Assembly (NCBI GenBank): GCA_937974825.1 | Contig: CALJVD010000214.1 | Coordinates: forward strand, 1 to 6,381 | Direction: 5' to 3' | DNA length: 6,381 bases | Source of the DNA: an uncultured Oceanospirillaceae bacterium | GTDB taxonomy: Bacteria; Pseudomonadota; Gammaproteobacteria; Pseudomonadales; Oceanobacteraceae | In this document: piece by piece, positions 1-5,160 of the stretch | Position numbering within the stretch: the first letter of the stretch is position 1 | Layout: every line of letters starts with the position of its first letter | The notes under the pieces: generated by a model | What the model saw: only the letters and a program-made list of their open reading frames with translations | What the model was told of the DNA's origin: nothing | The model's database searches: none | Position numbers and translations under genes: made by a program

Positions 1-41
1 GACTCTCGGCCCTAGGCTCTAGACCTGACTAAGGAAACACC

Positions 42-308
42 ATGGAAATATCAGTAGAAATCAGCATGTACCCGCTGACCGAAGATTACTTAGGGTACAT
101 CAAAGATTTTATCGAGCGTCTTGAGAATACCCAAGGCATCAGTGTGGTCGGCAATACCATTAGCACACAAATTTTTGGTGACTACGATCGGGTGATGGAT
201 ATTCTTAAAAAAGAAATCAAAGCCAGTTGGGATGAATTCGGTCGTAGCATTTTCGTATGCAAGTTTTTGGGACGCAACTTAGATCCCGCTTTAAAGCCAC
301 ACGGGTAA
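42..308 (+). CDS. Thiamine-binding protein, YkoF/UPF0045-like (Thiamine_BP fold)
   Basis: An 88-residue soluble protein with no signal peptide or membrane segment. It opens with a beta-strand motif (EISVEISMYPL, residues 2-12) and carries STQIFGDYDRVMDIL around residues 41-55, the two hallmarks of the small ferredoxin-like thiamine-binding family (COG0011/YkoF/MTH1187 group). Members of that family bind thiamine or its hydroxymethylpyrimidine moiety; the physiological role of the single-domain forms is poorly defined. It is the first visible gene of a run with a PnuC-type transporter (7 nt downstream) and an APH-fold kinase, which supports a thiamine-salvage role, perhaps delivering or buffering the vitamin in the cytoplasm. 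The start is supported by AAGGA at 31-35, six bases before the ATG; the in-frame ATG at 66 would delete the first conserved strand. Family is well supported, ligand is inferred. Confidence 0.85.
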   Translation: MEISVEISMYPLTEDYLGYIKDFIERLENTQGISVVGNTISTQIFGDYDRVMDILKKEIKASWDEFGRSIFVCKFLGRNLDPALKPHG

Positions 309-315
309 AAACATC

Positions 316-948
316 ATGCTAGATAGCATCTTGCAGAATATTCTAGACACCATGTCTGCTATGAGCCCTTGGGAAGTGGTCGCCGTCATACTTGGCTTTG
401 CCTATCTTGCCTTGGTTATGCGTCAAAACAGCCTAGGCTGGTATGCCGCTTTTGGTAGTACCAGTATTTTTATCTGGTTGTTCTGGGATGCGAGCTTGCC
501 GATGGAGTCGGCACTTAATGTGTTTTATTTGCTGATGGCCGTTTATGGCTGGTGGTCATGGCGGGGCGGTAAAGAAGCCAAAGTCTTACCTATACAACGT
601 CTTGCTTGGCAGTACCACAGCGTTATCTTTGTAGCCATTGCTGTACTTACCCTAAGTAGCGGTTATTGGTTAACGCATAACAGCCAAGCAGCATTGCCTT
701 ATTTAGACTCGTTCACTACTTGGGGAGCGGTAATAACAACAGTGTTAGTAGCGCGTAAAGTGCTAGAAAACTGGTTGTACTGGTTGGTCATAGACAGTGC
801 GGCTTTATACTTATACATTCAAAGAGACTTATACCTAACGGCGGCCTTAATGGCGGTTTACTTAATAATGATAATCTTTGGTTGGTTACAATGGCAGGCC
901 GACTACAAAGCACAGACGTATGAAAAGTCTACCGCAGCCGCTGCTTAA
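316..948 (+). CDS. pnuT: PnuC-family vitamin transporter, probable thiamine transporter PnuT
   Basis: A 210-residue, very hydrophobic inner-membrane protein with about seven predicted helices, the normal size and topology for the PnuC family. Family signatures are visible: an aromatic-rich WYAAFGSTSIFIWLFW stretch (42-57), YGWWSW ending the third or fourth helix (77-82), RKVLENWLYWLVID (147-160) and a closing GWLQW (189-193). PnuC proteins move nicotinamide riboside by facilitated diffusion, with phosphorylation inside the cell trapping the substrate; the PnuT branch does the same for thiamine. Assignment to PnuT rests on the neighbours: a thiamine-binding protein 7 nt upstream and a thiamine-kinase-like gene overlapping its 3' end by 29 nt, with no NadR-type nicotinamide riboside kinase in view. 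The C-terminus ends in a polar tail and four alanines. The start has only a weak GGGT-like ribosome site, so coupling to the gene before is likely. Family is near certain, substrate is inference. Confidence 0.85.
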   Translation: MLDSILQNILDTMSAMSPWEVVAVILGFAYLALVMRQNSLGWYAAFGSTSIFIWLFWDASLPMESALNVFYLLMAVYGWWSWRGGKEAKVLPIQRLAWQYHSVIFVAIAVLTLSSGYWLTHNSQAALPYLDSFTTWGAVITTVLVARKVLENWLYWLVIDSAALYLYIQRDLYLTAALMAVYLIMIIFGWLQWQADYKAQTYEKSTAAAA

Positions 949-1783
949 TATATTGGCCGACTGGCCATTGTGGCAGTTATGCCAGCAACAACCGTGCCCT
1001 GAACAAATTAGAATGATGCCGGCAGGGCTTACTAATCAGGCCTATTTGTTGCAGTTAGACTCAGGAGACTACGTACTACGCATTGCCAGTACTAGCAGTA
1101 ATGAACTCGATATTAATCGCGAAGCAGAGTTTCAAATACAACAAACGCTCGCCCGCACCGGGTTAACCGCTAAGGTACGTTACAAAGCTGAGGACAACAG
1201 TTATTGGTTGCGTGATTACATTGCCGGGCAGAGCTTATCGGTTGTTGATTTAAGTATGCCTAATTTACTGATGATGGTGGATGTTTTAAAACGAGTTCAT
1301 CAGCTGCCGTTAGAAAATTCAGGCTTAGACGAAGTACCACAACTCAATATTATCGAAAAAGCAGAGTATTACTGGCAGATGATAGAACACAACTACAGTG
1401 CCGACACTCTTGGTTTGCGTTTGGAACTACAAAATAAGCTAGCAGGTATGCCGGCTGGTTCACTTGCACTTTGCCACATGGATCCAACCCCAGCTAATTG
1501 GATAAAAACAGCGAGCGGCGAACTAGTTCTGTTGGATTGGGAGTACGCTGCAATTGGCCACCCTTGGTGGGATATAGCGGCACTTATACAGCAAGTGAAG
1601 TTAAGTACAGAAGATGAGCATGAGCTTCTTAATGCCTACGGAATTGCACAAGGTAAAAACTGGCAGCTGGCTAAGGCTCAAATGGAATATATGAGTGTGC
1701 TTTGGTATGGCGCTCAGCGCTATTGGAGTGAAGATAAGCTATTGACAAAACTTCAAAACATCCGTGCTCGAGGTAATTGTTAG
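920..1783 (+). CDS. thiK: APH/choline kinase-fold phosphotransferase, probable thiamine kinase
   Basis: A 287-residue cytoplasmic kinase of the aminoglycoside/choline kinase fold. The N-lobe has the glycine-loop-like GLTNQAYLL (36-44) and YVLRI (51-55). The catalytic Brenner motif is complete: H186, D188 and N193 in LCHMDPTPANW, followed by the metal-binding D206 in DWEYA and then GHPWWDIA. This family includes choline, ethanolamine and thiamine kinases. Next to PnuT and a thiamine-binding protein, ATP-dependent phosphorylation of thiamine to thiamine monophosphate is the best reading, trapping the imported vitamin. The frame stays open up to a TTG at 878, but that would add 14 residues (VGYNGRPTTKHRR...) encoded entirely inside pnuT. 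The ATG at 920 begins a normal N-terminus (MKSLPQPLL), so it is preferred. No Shine-Dalgarno is visible; the 29-nt overlap with pnuT suggests translational coupling. Choline kinase-like activity is the main alternative. Confidence 0.75.
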   Translation: MKSLPQPLLNILADWPLWQLCQQQPCPEQIRMMPAGLTNQAYLLQLDSGDYVLRIASTSSNELDINREAEFQIQQTLARTGLTAKVRYKAEDNSYWLRDYIAGQSLSVVDLSMPNLLMMVDVLKRVHQLPLENSGLDEVPQLNIIEKAEYYWQMIEHNYSADTLGLRLELQNKLAGMPAGSLALCHMDPTPANWIKTASGELVLLDWEYAAIGHPWWDIAALIQQVKLSTEDEHELLNAYGIAQGKNWQLAKAQMEYMSVLWYGAQRYWSEDKLLTKLQNIRARGNC

Positions 1784-1790
1784 ATAAAGT

Positions 1791-1811
1791 GGCATAGTTT
1801 ATTTATATGCC
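1791..1811 (+). terminator. Weak inverted repeat after the thiamine operon, possible terminator
   Basis: Perfect 6-bp arms GGCATA (1791-1796) and TATGCC (1806-1811) flank a 9-base AT-rich loop just 8 bases after the kinase stop codon. There is no T-tract behind it, so it is at best a weak intrinsic terminator. It also sits where the -35 region of the next gene's promoter should be, so it could instead be an operator or part of that promoter. Confidence 0.3.
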
Positions 1812-1818
1812 CTATATT
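1812..1818 (+). promoter_or_regulatory. Probable -10 element of the first porin gene
   Basis: CTATATT lies 64 bases before the start codon. The stretch from here to 1830 aligns with the matching stretch upstream of the second porin (CTATATT at 2809-2815, then AA, T, CA and CC at equivalent spacings). That conservation across paralogues supports a real promoter. No good -35 hexamer is seen at the expected distance (TGGCAT at 1790-1795 is poor), so this promoter may need an activator. Predicted transcript start is about 1823-1825. Confidence 0.5.
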
Positions 1819-1823
1819 AAAGG

Positions 1824-1840
1824 TGCAACCTAGAGTTGTA
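1824..1840 (+). promoter_or_regulatory. Stem-loop at the predicted 5' end of the first porin mRNA
   Basis: TGCAAC (1824-1829) pairs with GTTGTA (1835-1840) around a five-base loop CTAGA. In RNA all six pairs form, one of them G-U. It starts about where transcription from the -10 at 1812 would begin, and the second porin leader has a stronger stem-loop in the same position. A 5'-terminal stem-loop that protects the message from decay, as in enterobacterial ompA mRNA, is the proposed role. A protein-binding operator is the alternative. Confidence 0.45.
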
Positions 1841-1846
1841 GAGATC

Positions 1847-1858
1847 ATTGCATGCAAT
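1847..1858. promoter_or_regulatory. 12-bp perfect palindrome in the first porin leader
   Basis: ATTGCATGCAAT is a perfect palindrome. Its core TGCATGCA recurs in a 14-bp perfect palindrome before the second porin gene. Here it lies 12 bases before the GGAG ribosome site. It could act as a dimeric regulator site in DNA, or in RNA as a small hairpin with a CAUG loop. Confidence 0.45.
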
Positions 1859-1881
1859 AATAAAGAATATGGAGATACTTC

Positions 1882-2652
1882 ATGAAAAAAACTTATCTAG
1901 CTATGGCGGTAGCCGCAGCTTCAATAGTTGCACAGCCAACACTTGCTCAAGATTATCAAATGGAAGCTGGGCTTTCGTACACTAGCATCAGCCCTGATAT
2001 TGGTTCGTCTGACAGTGTTATGGGTTTAGACTTCCGTTACAACTTAGAAACAGTATCAACGGAAGGCAAGCCATTGGCTGAGGCTGAGTTTTTGGGGCGT
2101 AATGGTGGTGTAAACATTAGCTATTCAGATCAAGACAAAGCTGACGCTTCATATATCACCTTAGGTGGCGACTACTGGCACGAAGATATGTACTTCGCTG
2201 CGACTTACGTTAACGCTGATGAAGGCGGTGATAAAGAAAATATTATTGCTGTGAAAGCCGGTTATATGGTTGATGAAAGCCTACGCTTACACGTTGGACT
2301 AGCCAACCAAGGTTATATCGCAGGAGCAGGGTATGTTAATGATGAGACTACTATCGCTGTCGGTGGTAAGCTTCTTCATGACTTAGGTGGTCAGTATATT
2401 AACTTGGAAGGTGAGTTCCAATACAACACTGACTATAAATACGCCAACGCTAAAGCAGACTACTATTTTGCTAATGAGCTAAGTGCGGGCTTCGGCGTAA
2501 CTAAAACAGGCTTATACGACAAAGTAGAGTTTGATGTAAACGCAAAATACTTTGTTATGCCTAATGTAAGCGGTGAGCTGGCTTACACCATGAACAGTGG
2601 TGGTGGTGATGGCGACAACGCTATTAACTTCCGTGTGGCTGCTCGTTTTTAA
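1882..2652 (+). CDS. Outer-membrane beta-barrel protein, putative porin (first copy)
   Basis: A 256-residue precursor with a clear Sec signal peptide: KK at 2-3, hydrophobic stretch to about 17, and a TLA|Q cleavage site after residue 22. The mature part has alternating polar and hydrophobic strands rich in Gly, Asp, Asn and aromatic residues. It ends in FRVAARF with a terminal phenylalanine, the signal read by the BAM machinery, so an outer-membrane barrel is well supported. ETVSTEGKPLAEAEFLGR (56-73) matches the small 'putative porin' family seen in Alteromonadales, though this family assignment is from memory. Substrate is unknown. The start is fixed by GGAG at 1871-1874, seven bases before the ATG, and by the signal peptide. 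A paralogue follows in tandem: about 80% identical over the first 85 residues, much less in the middle, similar again at the end. It has its own promoter region and a strong terminator, so it is probably monocistronic. Confidence 0.8.
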   Translation: MKKTYLAMAVAAASIVAQPTLAQDYQMEAGLSYTSISPDIGSSDSVMGLDFRYNLETVSTEGKPLAEAEFLGRNGGVNISYSDQDKADASYITLGGDYWHEDMYFAATYVNADEGGDKENIIAVKAGYMVDESLRLHVGLANQGYIAGAGYVNDETTIAVGGKLLHDLGGQYINLEGEFQYNTDYKYANAKADYYFANELSAGFGVTKTGLYDKVEFDVNAKYFVMPNVSGELAYTMNSGGGDGDNAINFRVAARF

Positions 2653-2684
2653 TCAAAACAGCTTAAGTTACATAGCTTGAAGAC

Positions 2685-2715
2685 AAAGCAGCGATCACAA
2701 GATCGCTGCTTTTTT
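2685..2715 (+). terminator. Strong intrinsic terminator after the first porin gene
   Basis: AGCAGCGATC (2687-2696) and GATCGCTGCT (2701-2710) form a perfect 10-bp stem around the loop ACAA. Flanking A and T bases can extend it by two pairs. A run of six T at 2710-2715 follows. It begins 32 bases after the stop codon and should separate the two porin genes into independent transcripts. Confidence 0.92.
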
Positions 2716-2783
2716 CGCTTTTAGAGCTTAAATAACAGATAGCTGGGCGGTAAAGCTTATTTTGGCTCGAAATGTAGCGTTTA

Positions 2784-2813
2784 TTGACGATGAAGTGGTA
2801 AATCTGGTCTATA
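2784..2813 (+). promoter_or_regulatory. Sigma-70-type promoter of the second porin gene
   Basis: A -35 TTGACG (2784-2789; five of six consensus positions) is followed after 18 bases by TCTATA (2808-2813). An extended -10 TG lies at 2805-2806. TATATT at 2810-2815 is an alternative register with a longer spacer. Transcription should start near 2820, at the first base of the stem-loop described next. The -10 region aligns with that of the first porin gene, but the good -35 is present only here, suggesting different basal strengths. Confidence 0.65.
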
Positions 2814-2819
2814 TTGAAA

Positions 2820-2839
2820 TTACAGCCCATGGGTTGTAA
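2820..2839 (+). promoter_or_regulatory. Stem-loop at the predicted 5' end of the second porin mRNA
   Basis: Twenty bases, near-palindromic with a single G/T mismatch that becomes a G-U pair in RNA. TTACAGCC pairs with GGTTGTAA around a CATG loop. It starts at the predicted transcription start and corresponds to the stem-loop at 1824-1840. Eight consecutive pairs with a short loop should be stable, fitting a 5'-protecting stem-loop on an abundant outer-membrane protein mRNA. A DNA operator overlapping the start site is also possible. Confidence 0.55.
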
Positions 2840-2843
2840 AACA

Positions 2844-2857
2844 ATATGCATGCATAT
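2844..2857. promoter_or_regulatory. 14-bp perfect palindrome abutting the second porin ribosome site
   Basis: ATATGCATGCATAT is a perfect palindrome sharing TGCATGCA with the site at 1847-1858. Its right arm ends directly against the GGAG at 2858-2861, so an RNA hairpin here (five pairs, CAUG loop) or a bound factor could affect ribosome access. Confidence 0.5.
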
Positions 2858-2868
2858 GGAGATACCAC

Positions 2869-3612
2869 ATGAAAAAAACATATTTAGCTATGGCCGTTGC
2901 CGCAGCATCATTCGTTGCTACACCTGCAATTGCTCAAGACTACCAAATGGAAGCGGGGCTTTCTTACATAAGTTATGATTATGATGCTGGTGGTGACGAT
3001 AGCGTCATTGGTGTAGATTTCCGCTACAACTTTGAAACCGTTTCAACTGCTGGCAAGCCGTTAGCAGAAGCTGAGTTTTTAGGACGTAATGGAGGCATCA
3101 ACCTCAGCTACTCTGATCAAGATACAGTAGACAACACAAATATAAATGTAGGTGGTAACTACTGGTTTGAAGATATCTATGTAGCTGCTGAGCTAAATAA
3201 TTACGACGTAGGCTTTGATGACGGTAATAACTATCAATTGACCGGTGGTTATATGCTTGGTGAAAGCTTATTAGCTTATGTTTCTTACCTCGATGGTGAC
3301 GCCTTTGACTCAGCCTCATTTTTATTGGGGACAAAATATGTTGCTGACATGGGTGGTAACTATGCAAACCTTGAAGCAGTTTTAGGTATTCATGATGAAG
3401 TTAACAATCTTGGGTTAGTTGGTGACTACTTCCTAAACAACGAATTGAGTGTGGGTTTGTTTGCATCAATTTCAGATGACACAGATATAGAAGAGCACGC
3501 TTTTGGTGTAGCTGCTAAATACTTTGTCACTCCTGTAGTTAGTGGAGAGCTAGAGTATGCAGTACAAGATAAAGATAGTGCTATTGGCATACGCCTAGCC
3601 GCACGTTTCTAA
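2869..3612 (+). CDS. Outer-membrane beta-barrel protein, putative porin (second copy)
   Basis: A 247-residue precursor, tandem paralogue of the gene before it. The signal peptide (residues 1-22, cleavage AIA|Q) is nearly the same. The mature N-terminus QDYQMEAGLSY is identical, and ETVSTAGKPLAEAEFLGRNGG (56-76) differs at one position. From about residue 86 the two diverge, with several short gaps. Both then converge on AKYFV-P-VSGELEYA and a terminal AARF, ending in the phenylalanine typical of BAM substrates. The central part here is richer in Asp and Asn, which would sit in loops or strand faces and may change pore or surface properties. Start: GGAG at 2858-2861, seven bases before the ATG, and the signal peptide. 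It has its own sigma-70-like promoter, structured leader and terminator. Outer-membrane location is well supported; pore activity and substrate are inferred from family resemblance only. Confidence 0.8.
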   Translation: MKKTYLAMAVAAASFVATPAIAQDYQMEAGLSYISYDYDAGGDDSVIGVDFRYNFETVSTAGKPLAEAEFLGRNGGINLSYSDQDTVDNTNINVGGNYWFEDIYVAAELNNYDVGFDDGNNYQLTGGYMLGESLLAYVSYLDGDAFDSASFLLGTKYVADMGGNYANLEAVLGIHDEVNNLGLVGDYFLNNELSVGLFASISDDTDIEEHAFGVAAKYFVTPVVSGELEYAVQDKDSAIGIRLAARF

Positions 3613-3636
3613 TAATTAACTCTGATTAGTAAGTAA

Positions 3637-3667
3637 AGTAACCCTCATTTTTGAGGGTTACTTTTTT
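3637..3667 (+). terminator. Strong intrinsic terminator after the second porin gene
   Basis: AGTAACCCTCA (3637-3647) pairs perfectly with TGAGGGTTACT (3652-3662) around a four-T loop, 24 bases after the stop codon. The last stem base begins a six-T run (3662-3667). Upstream AA can extend the stem into that run. Confidence 0.93.
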
Positions 3668-3804
3668 GTGCTACATTAAAATTCAATATTCAAGACAAAT
3701 TCAAAATCTTGTTTACTATTCCGCCGTATCTGCGGGCAGTAGATAGGTTGTTGGCAAAGCACATTCGCGCTAATAAACTCTATCTCATACAATAACTTGA
3801 AGGC

Positions 3805-3810
3805 TATAAT
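3805..3810 (+). promoter_or_regulatory. Consensus -10 hexamer upstream of the MFS gene
   Basis: TATAAT, a perfect sigma-70 -10, lies 66 bases before the start codon. No recognisable -35 hexamer sits 16-18 bases upstream (the region reads TATCTCAT). A start near 3816-3818 would give a leader of about 60 nt. The rest of 3668-3876 shows no coding frame or RNA gene that I can recognise. Confidence 0.5.
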
Positions 3811-3830
3811 GCCGGATAACCCTCTACACC

Positions 3831-3848
3831 ACTGTTATTTAAAACAGT
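3831..3848 (+). promoter_or_regulatory. Inverted repeat in the MFS leader
   Basis: ACTGTT (3831-3836) and AACAGT (3843-3848) are perfect 6-bp arms separated by ATTTAA. The repeat lies just downstream of the predicted transcription start and 28 bases before the ATG. This is a plausible position for a repressor operator (the 18-bp size suits a TetR or MarR dimer) or a small leader hairpin. There is no T-tract, so it is not a terminator. No regulator gene is adjacent to support a specific assignment. Confidence 0.35.
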
Positions 3849-3876
3849 TCATTTACCTGACTTGTGACTACCCACT

Positions 3877-5160
3877 ATGCTTAGAGTTTTAACATCTTTA
3901 ACAGCATTGTTTTCCTCTACCTTATTGCTCTTGTTGGCAAACGGTATGCTAGGTTCATTGCTGGGTTTAAAACTAGCTCAAGAGAGTGCAAGCCCGTTTG
4001 CGGCTGCATTAGTCATGGCGGGCTATTACGTTGGCTTAGTTGTCGGTTTTTGGGTGAGTGTGCGTATCATTCAAAATGTTGGACACATACGTGCGTTTGC
4101 TGCTTTTTGTGCGGTTAATATTTCAACCACCCTCGTATTATCCATGATTGATAGTGCCATAGTGTGGGCTATTCTGCGCTTTATTATGGGTTTAAGCATG
4201 ATGGGCACCTACATGGTGATAGAGTCTTGGATTAACGAGCGTGCAACGACAGAAATTCGTGGGCAAGTGTTCGCTATCTACTTAGTCGTAAGTTATGCCG
4301 CTATTGGTGGTGGTCAGTTTATGCTGGGCTTAGACGATGGTAATGCCCGTACGTTGTTAATACTCAGTGCCCTGTTGTTTGCGCTGTGCTTGCTGCCGGT
4401 TGCATTAACACGGGCAATGGTGCCAAGCCCAATGGAAGCCGTCAGCTTTAATATGGGACGATTATTTAGGGTGGCTCCGCATGCTGTGTATGGTTGTTTA
4501 GCGGCAGGGTTAGTCACCGGCGCTTTCTATGCGTTAGGACCTACTTATGCATTTGAGCAGCAAGAAAGCTCCAGTTTTGTTGGTTTGTTTATGGGGTTAA
4601 CCATTTTCGGTGGCTTGTTGCTGCAATGGCCGTTTGGTTATTTATCCGATCATTTTAAGCGCCGTACAATTCTACGTATTTTGAGTGCGGCGTTAGGGGC
4701 AATTAGTATTGGCTTGTTGTTTGTTTCGCATTATCAAGCCTGGTCGGTATTTTTGGCCGCTTTATGGGGTGGGGTAGCCTTTACCATTTACCCAATTTCA
4801 GTGGCTTATGCTAACGACCGTATTTCACCAGAAGAGTCCGTCCCGGCAGCGGGGGTGCTGTTAATGGCGTACAGTGGCGGTGCGGCCGTAGGACCTATTT
4901 TAGCCAGTGGTGTGATGCACATAACAGGTACTAGTGGTCTATTCTTATTCTCGGCCGCTACCGCTATGGTGCTGTCATTATTAGAAGCCCGTCGTCGCGG
5001 TGCGAAGAAAGTAAGTGTTGATGACCAAGGCGATTATATTCCAGTACCACGTACTTCAGTGGTTATTAACCAACTAGACCCTCGTGCCGAAGAAGAAGTA
5101 GATGAGGATCAAGTAGAGATAATAGACGACACTATAACGGAAACTCCTGCTGGCGCATAA
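3877..5160 (+). CDS. Major facilitator transporter, YcaD-like
   Basis: A 427-residue inner-membrane protein with the 12-helix layout of the major facilitator superfamily. Helix 1 begins near residue 7. The second-half motif-A-like loop GYLSDHFKRR is at 254-263; the matching first-half loop (61-73) is degenerate. IESWIN (115-120) followed by RGQVFAIYLVVSY (128-140) resembles the YcaD branch, whose conserved stretch is a VVES-type motif followed by RGRLLAAYMMVYY. Substrates of this branch are unknown. After helix 12 a tail of about 57 residues (371-427) contains a basic patch, YIPVPRTS (387-394), LDPR and then a strongly acidic segment; it is probably cytoplasmic. The ATG at 3877 is the first start after an in-frame TGA at 3865 and has no clear Shine-Dalgarno. 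The last 29 bases overlap the convergent homoserine kinase gene. Efflux or sugar/metabolite transport are both possible. Confidence 0.85.
   Translation: MLRVLTSLTALFSSTLLLLLANGMLGSLLGLKLAQESASPFAAALVMAGYYVGLVVGFWVSVRIIQNVGHIRAFAAFCAVNISTTLVLSMIDSAIVWAILRFIMGLSMMGTYMVIESWINERATTEIRGQVFAIYLVVSYAAIGGGQFMLGLDDGNARTLLILSALLFALCLLPVALTRAMVPSPMEAVSFNMGRLFRVAPHAVYGCLAAGLVTGAFYALGPTYAFEQQESSSFVGLFMGLTIFGGLLLQWPFGYLSDHFKRRTILRILSAALGAISIGLLFVSHYQAWSVFLAALWGGVAFTIYPISVAYANDRISPEESVPAAGVLLMAYSGGAAVGPILASGVMHITGTSGLFLFSAATAMVLSLLEARRRGAKKVSVDDQGDYIPVPRTSVVINQLDPRAEEEVDEDQVEIIDDTITETPAGA

Noticed and set aside
1..41. Tail of a TPP riboswitch (contains ACCTGA near 23-28)
   Set aside because: The short match is not followed by the conserved GCGTAGGGA-type segment of the THI box, so it is probably chance; a riboswitch could still lie further upstream.
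878..919. N-terminal extension of the thiamine kinase from a TTG start
   Set aside because: The 14 added residues are encoded within pnuT, look unlike a kinase N-terminus, and an ATG at 920 gives a normal family start.
1885..1891. A7 run just after the start codon in both porin genes as a phase-variation tract
   Set aside because: Seven A's encoding the Lys-Lys of a signal peptide is common and too short to argue for slipped-strand switching; both copies are in frame.
2663..2881. 72-residue minus-strand open frame over the porin intergenic region
   Set aside because: It runs through a strong plus-strand terminator and the promoter and leader of the second porin, has no ribosome site and resembles no known protein.
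3104..3367. 87-residue minus-strand open frame inside the second porin gene
   Set aside because: It is fully antisense to a well-supported gene, and its His/Tyr/Gln/Ser-rich composition reflects the complement of Asp/Asn/Gly-rich codons.
4314..4517. 67-residue minus-strand open frame inside the MFS gene
   Set aside because: Antisense shadow of a conserved membrane protein, with no ribosome site or family resemblance.
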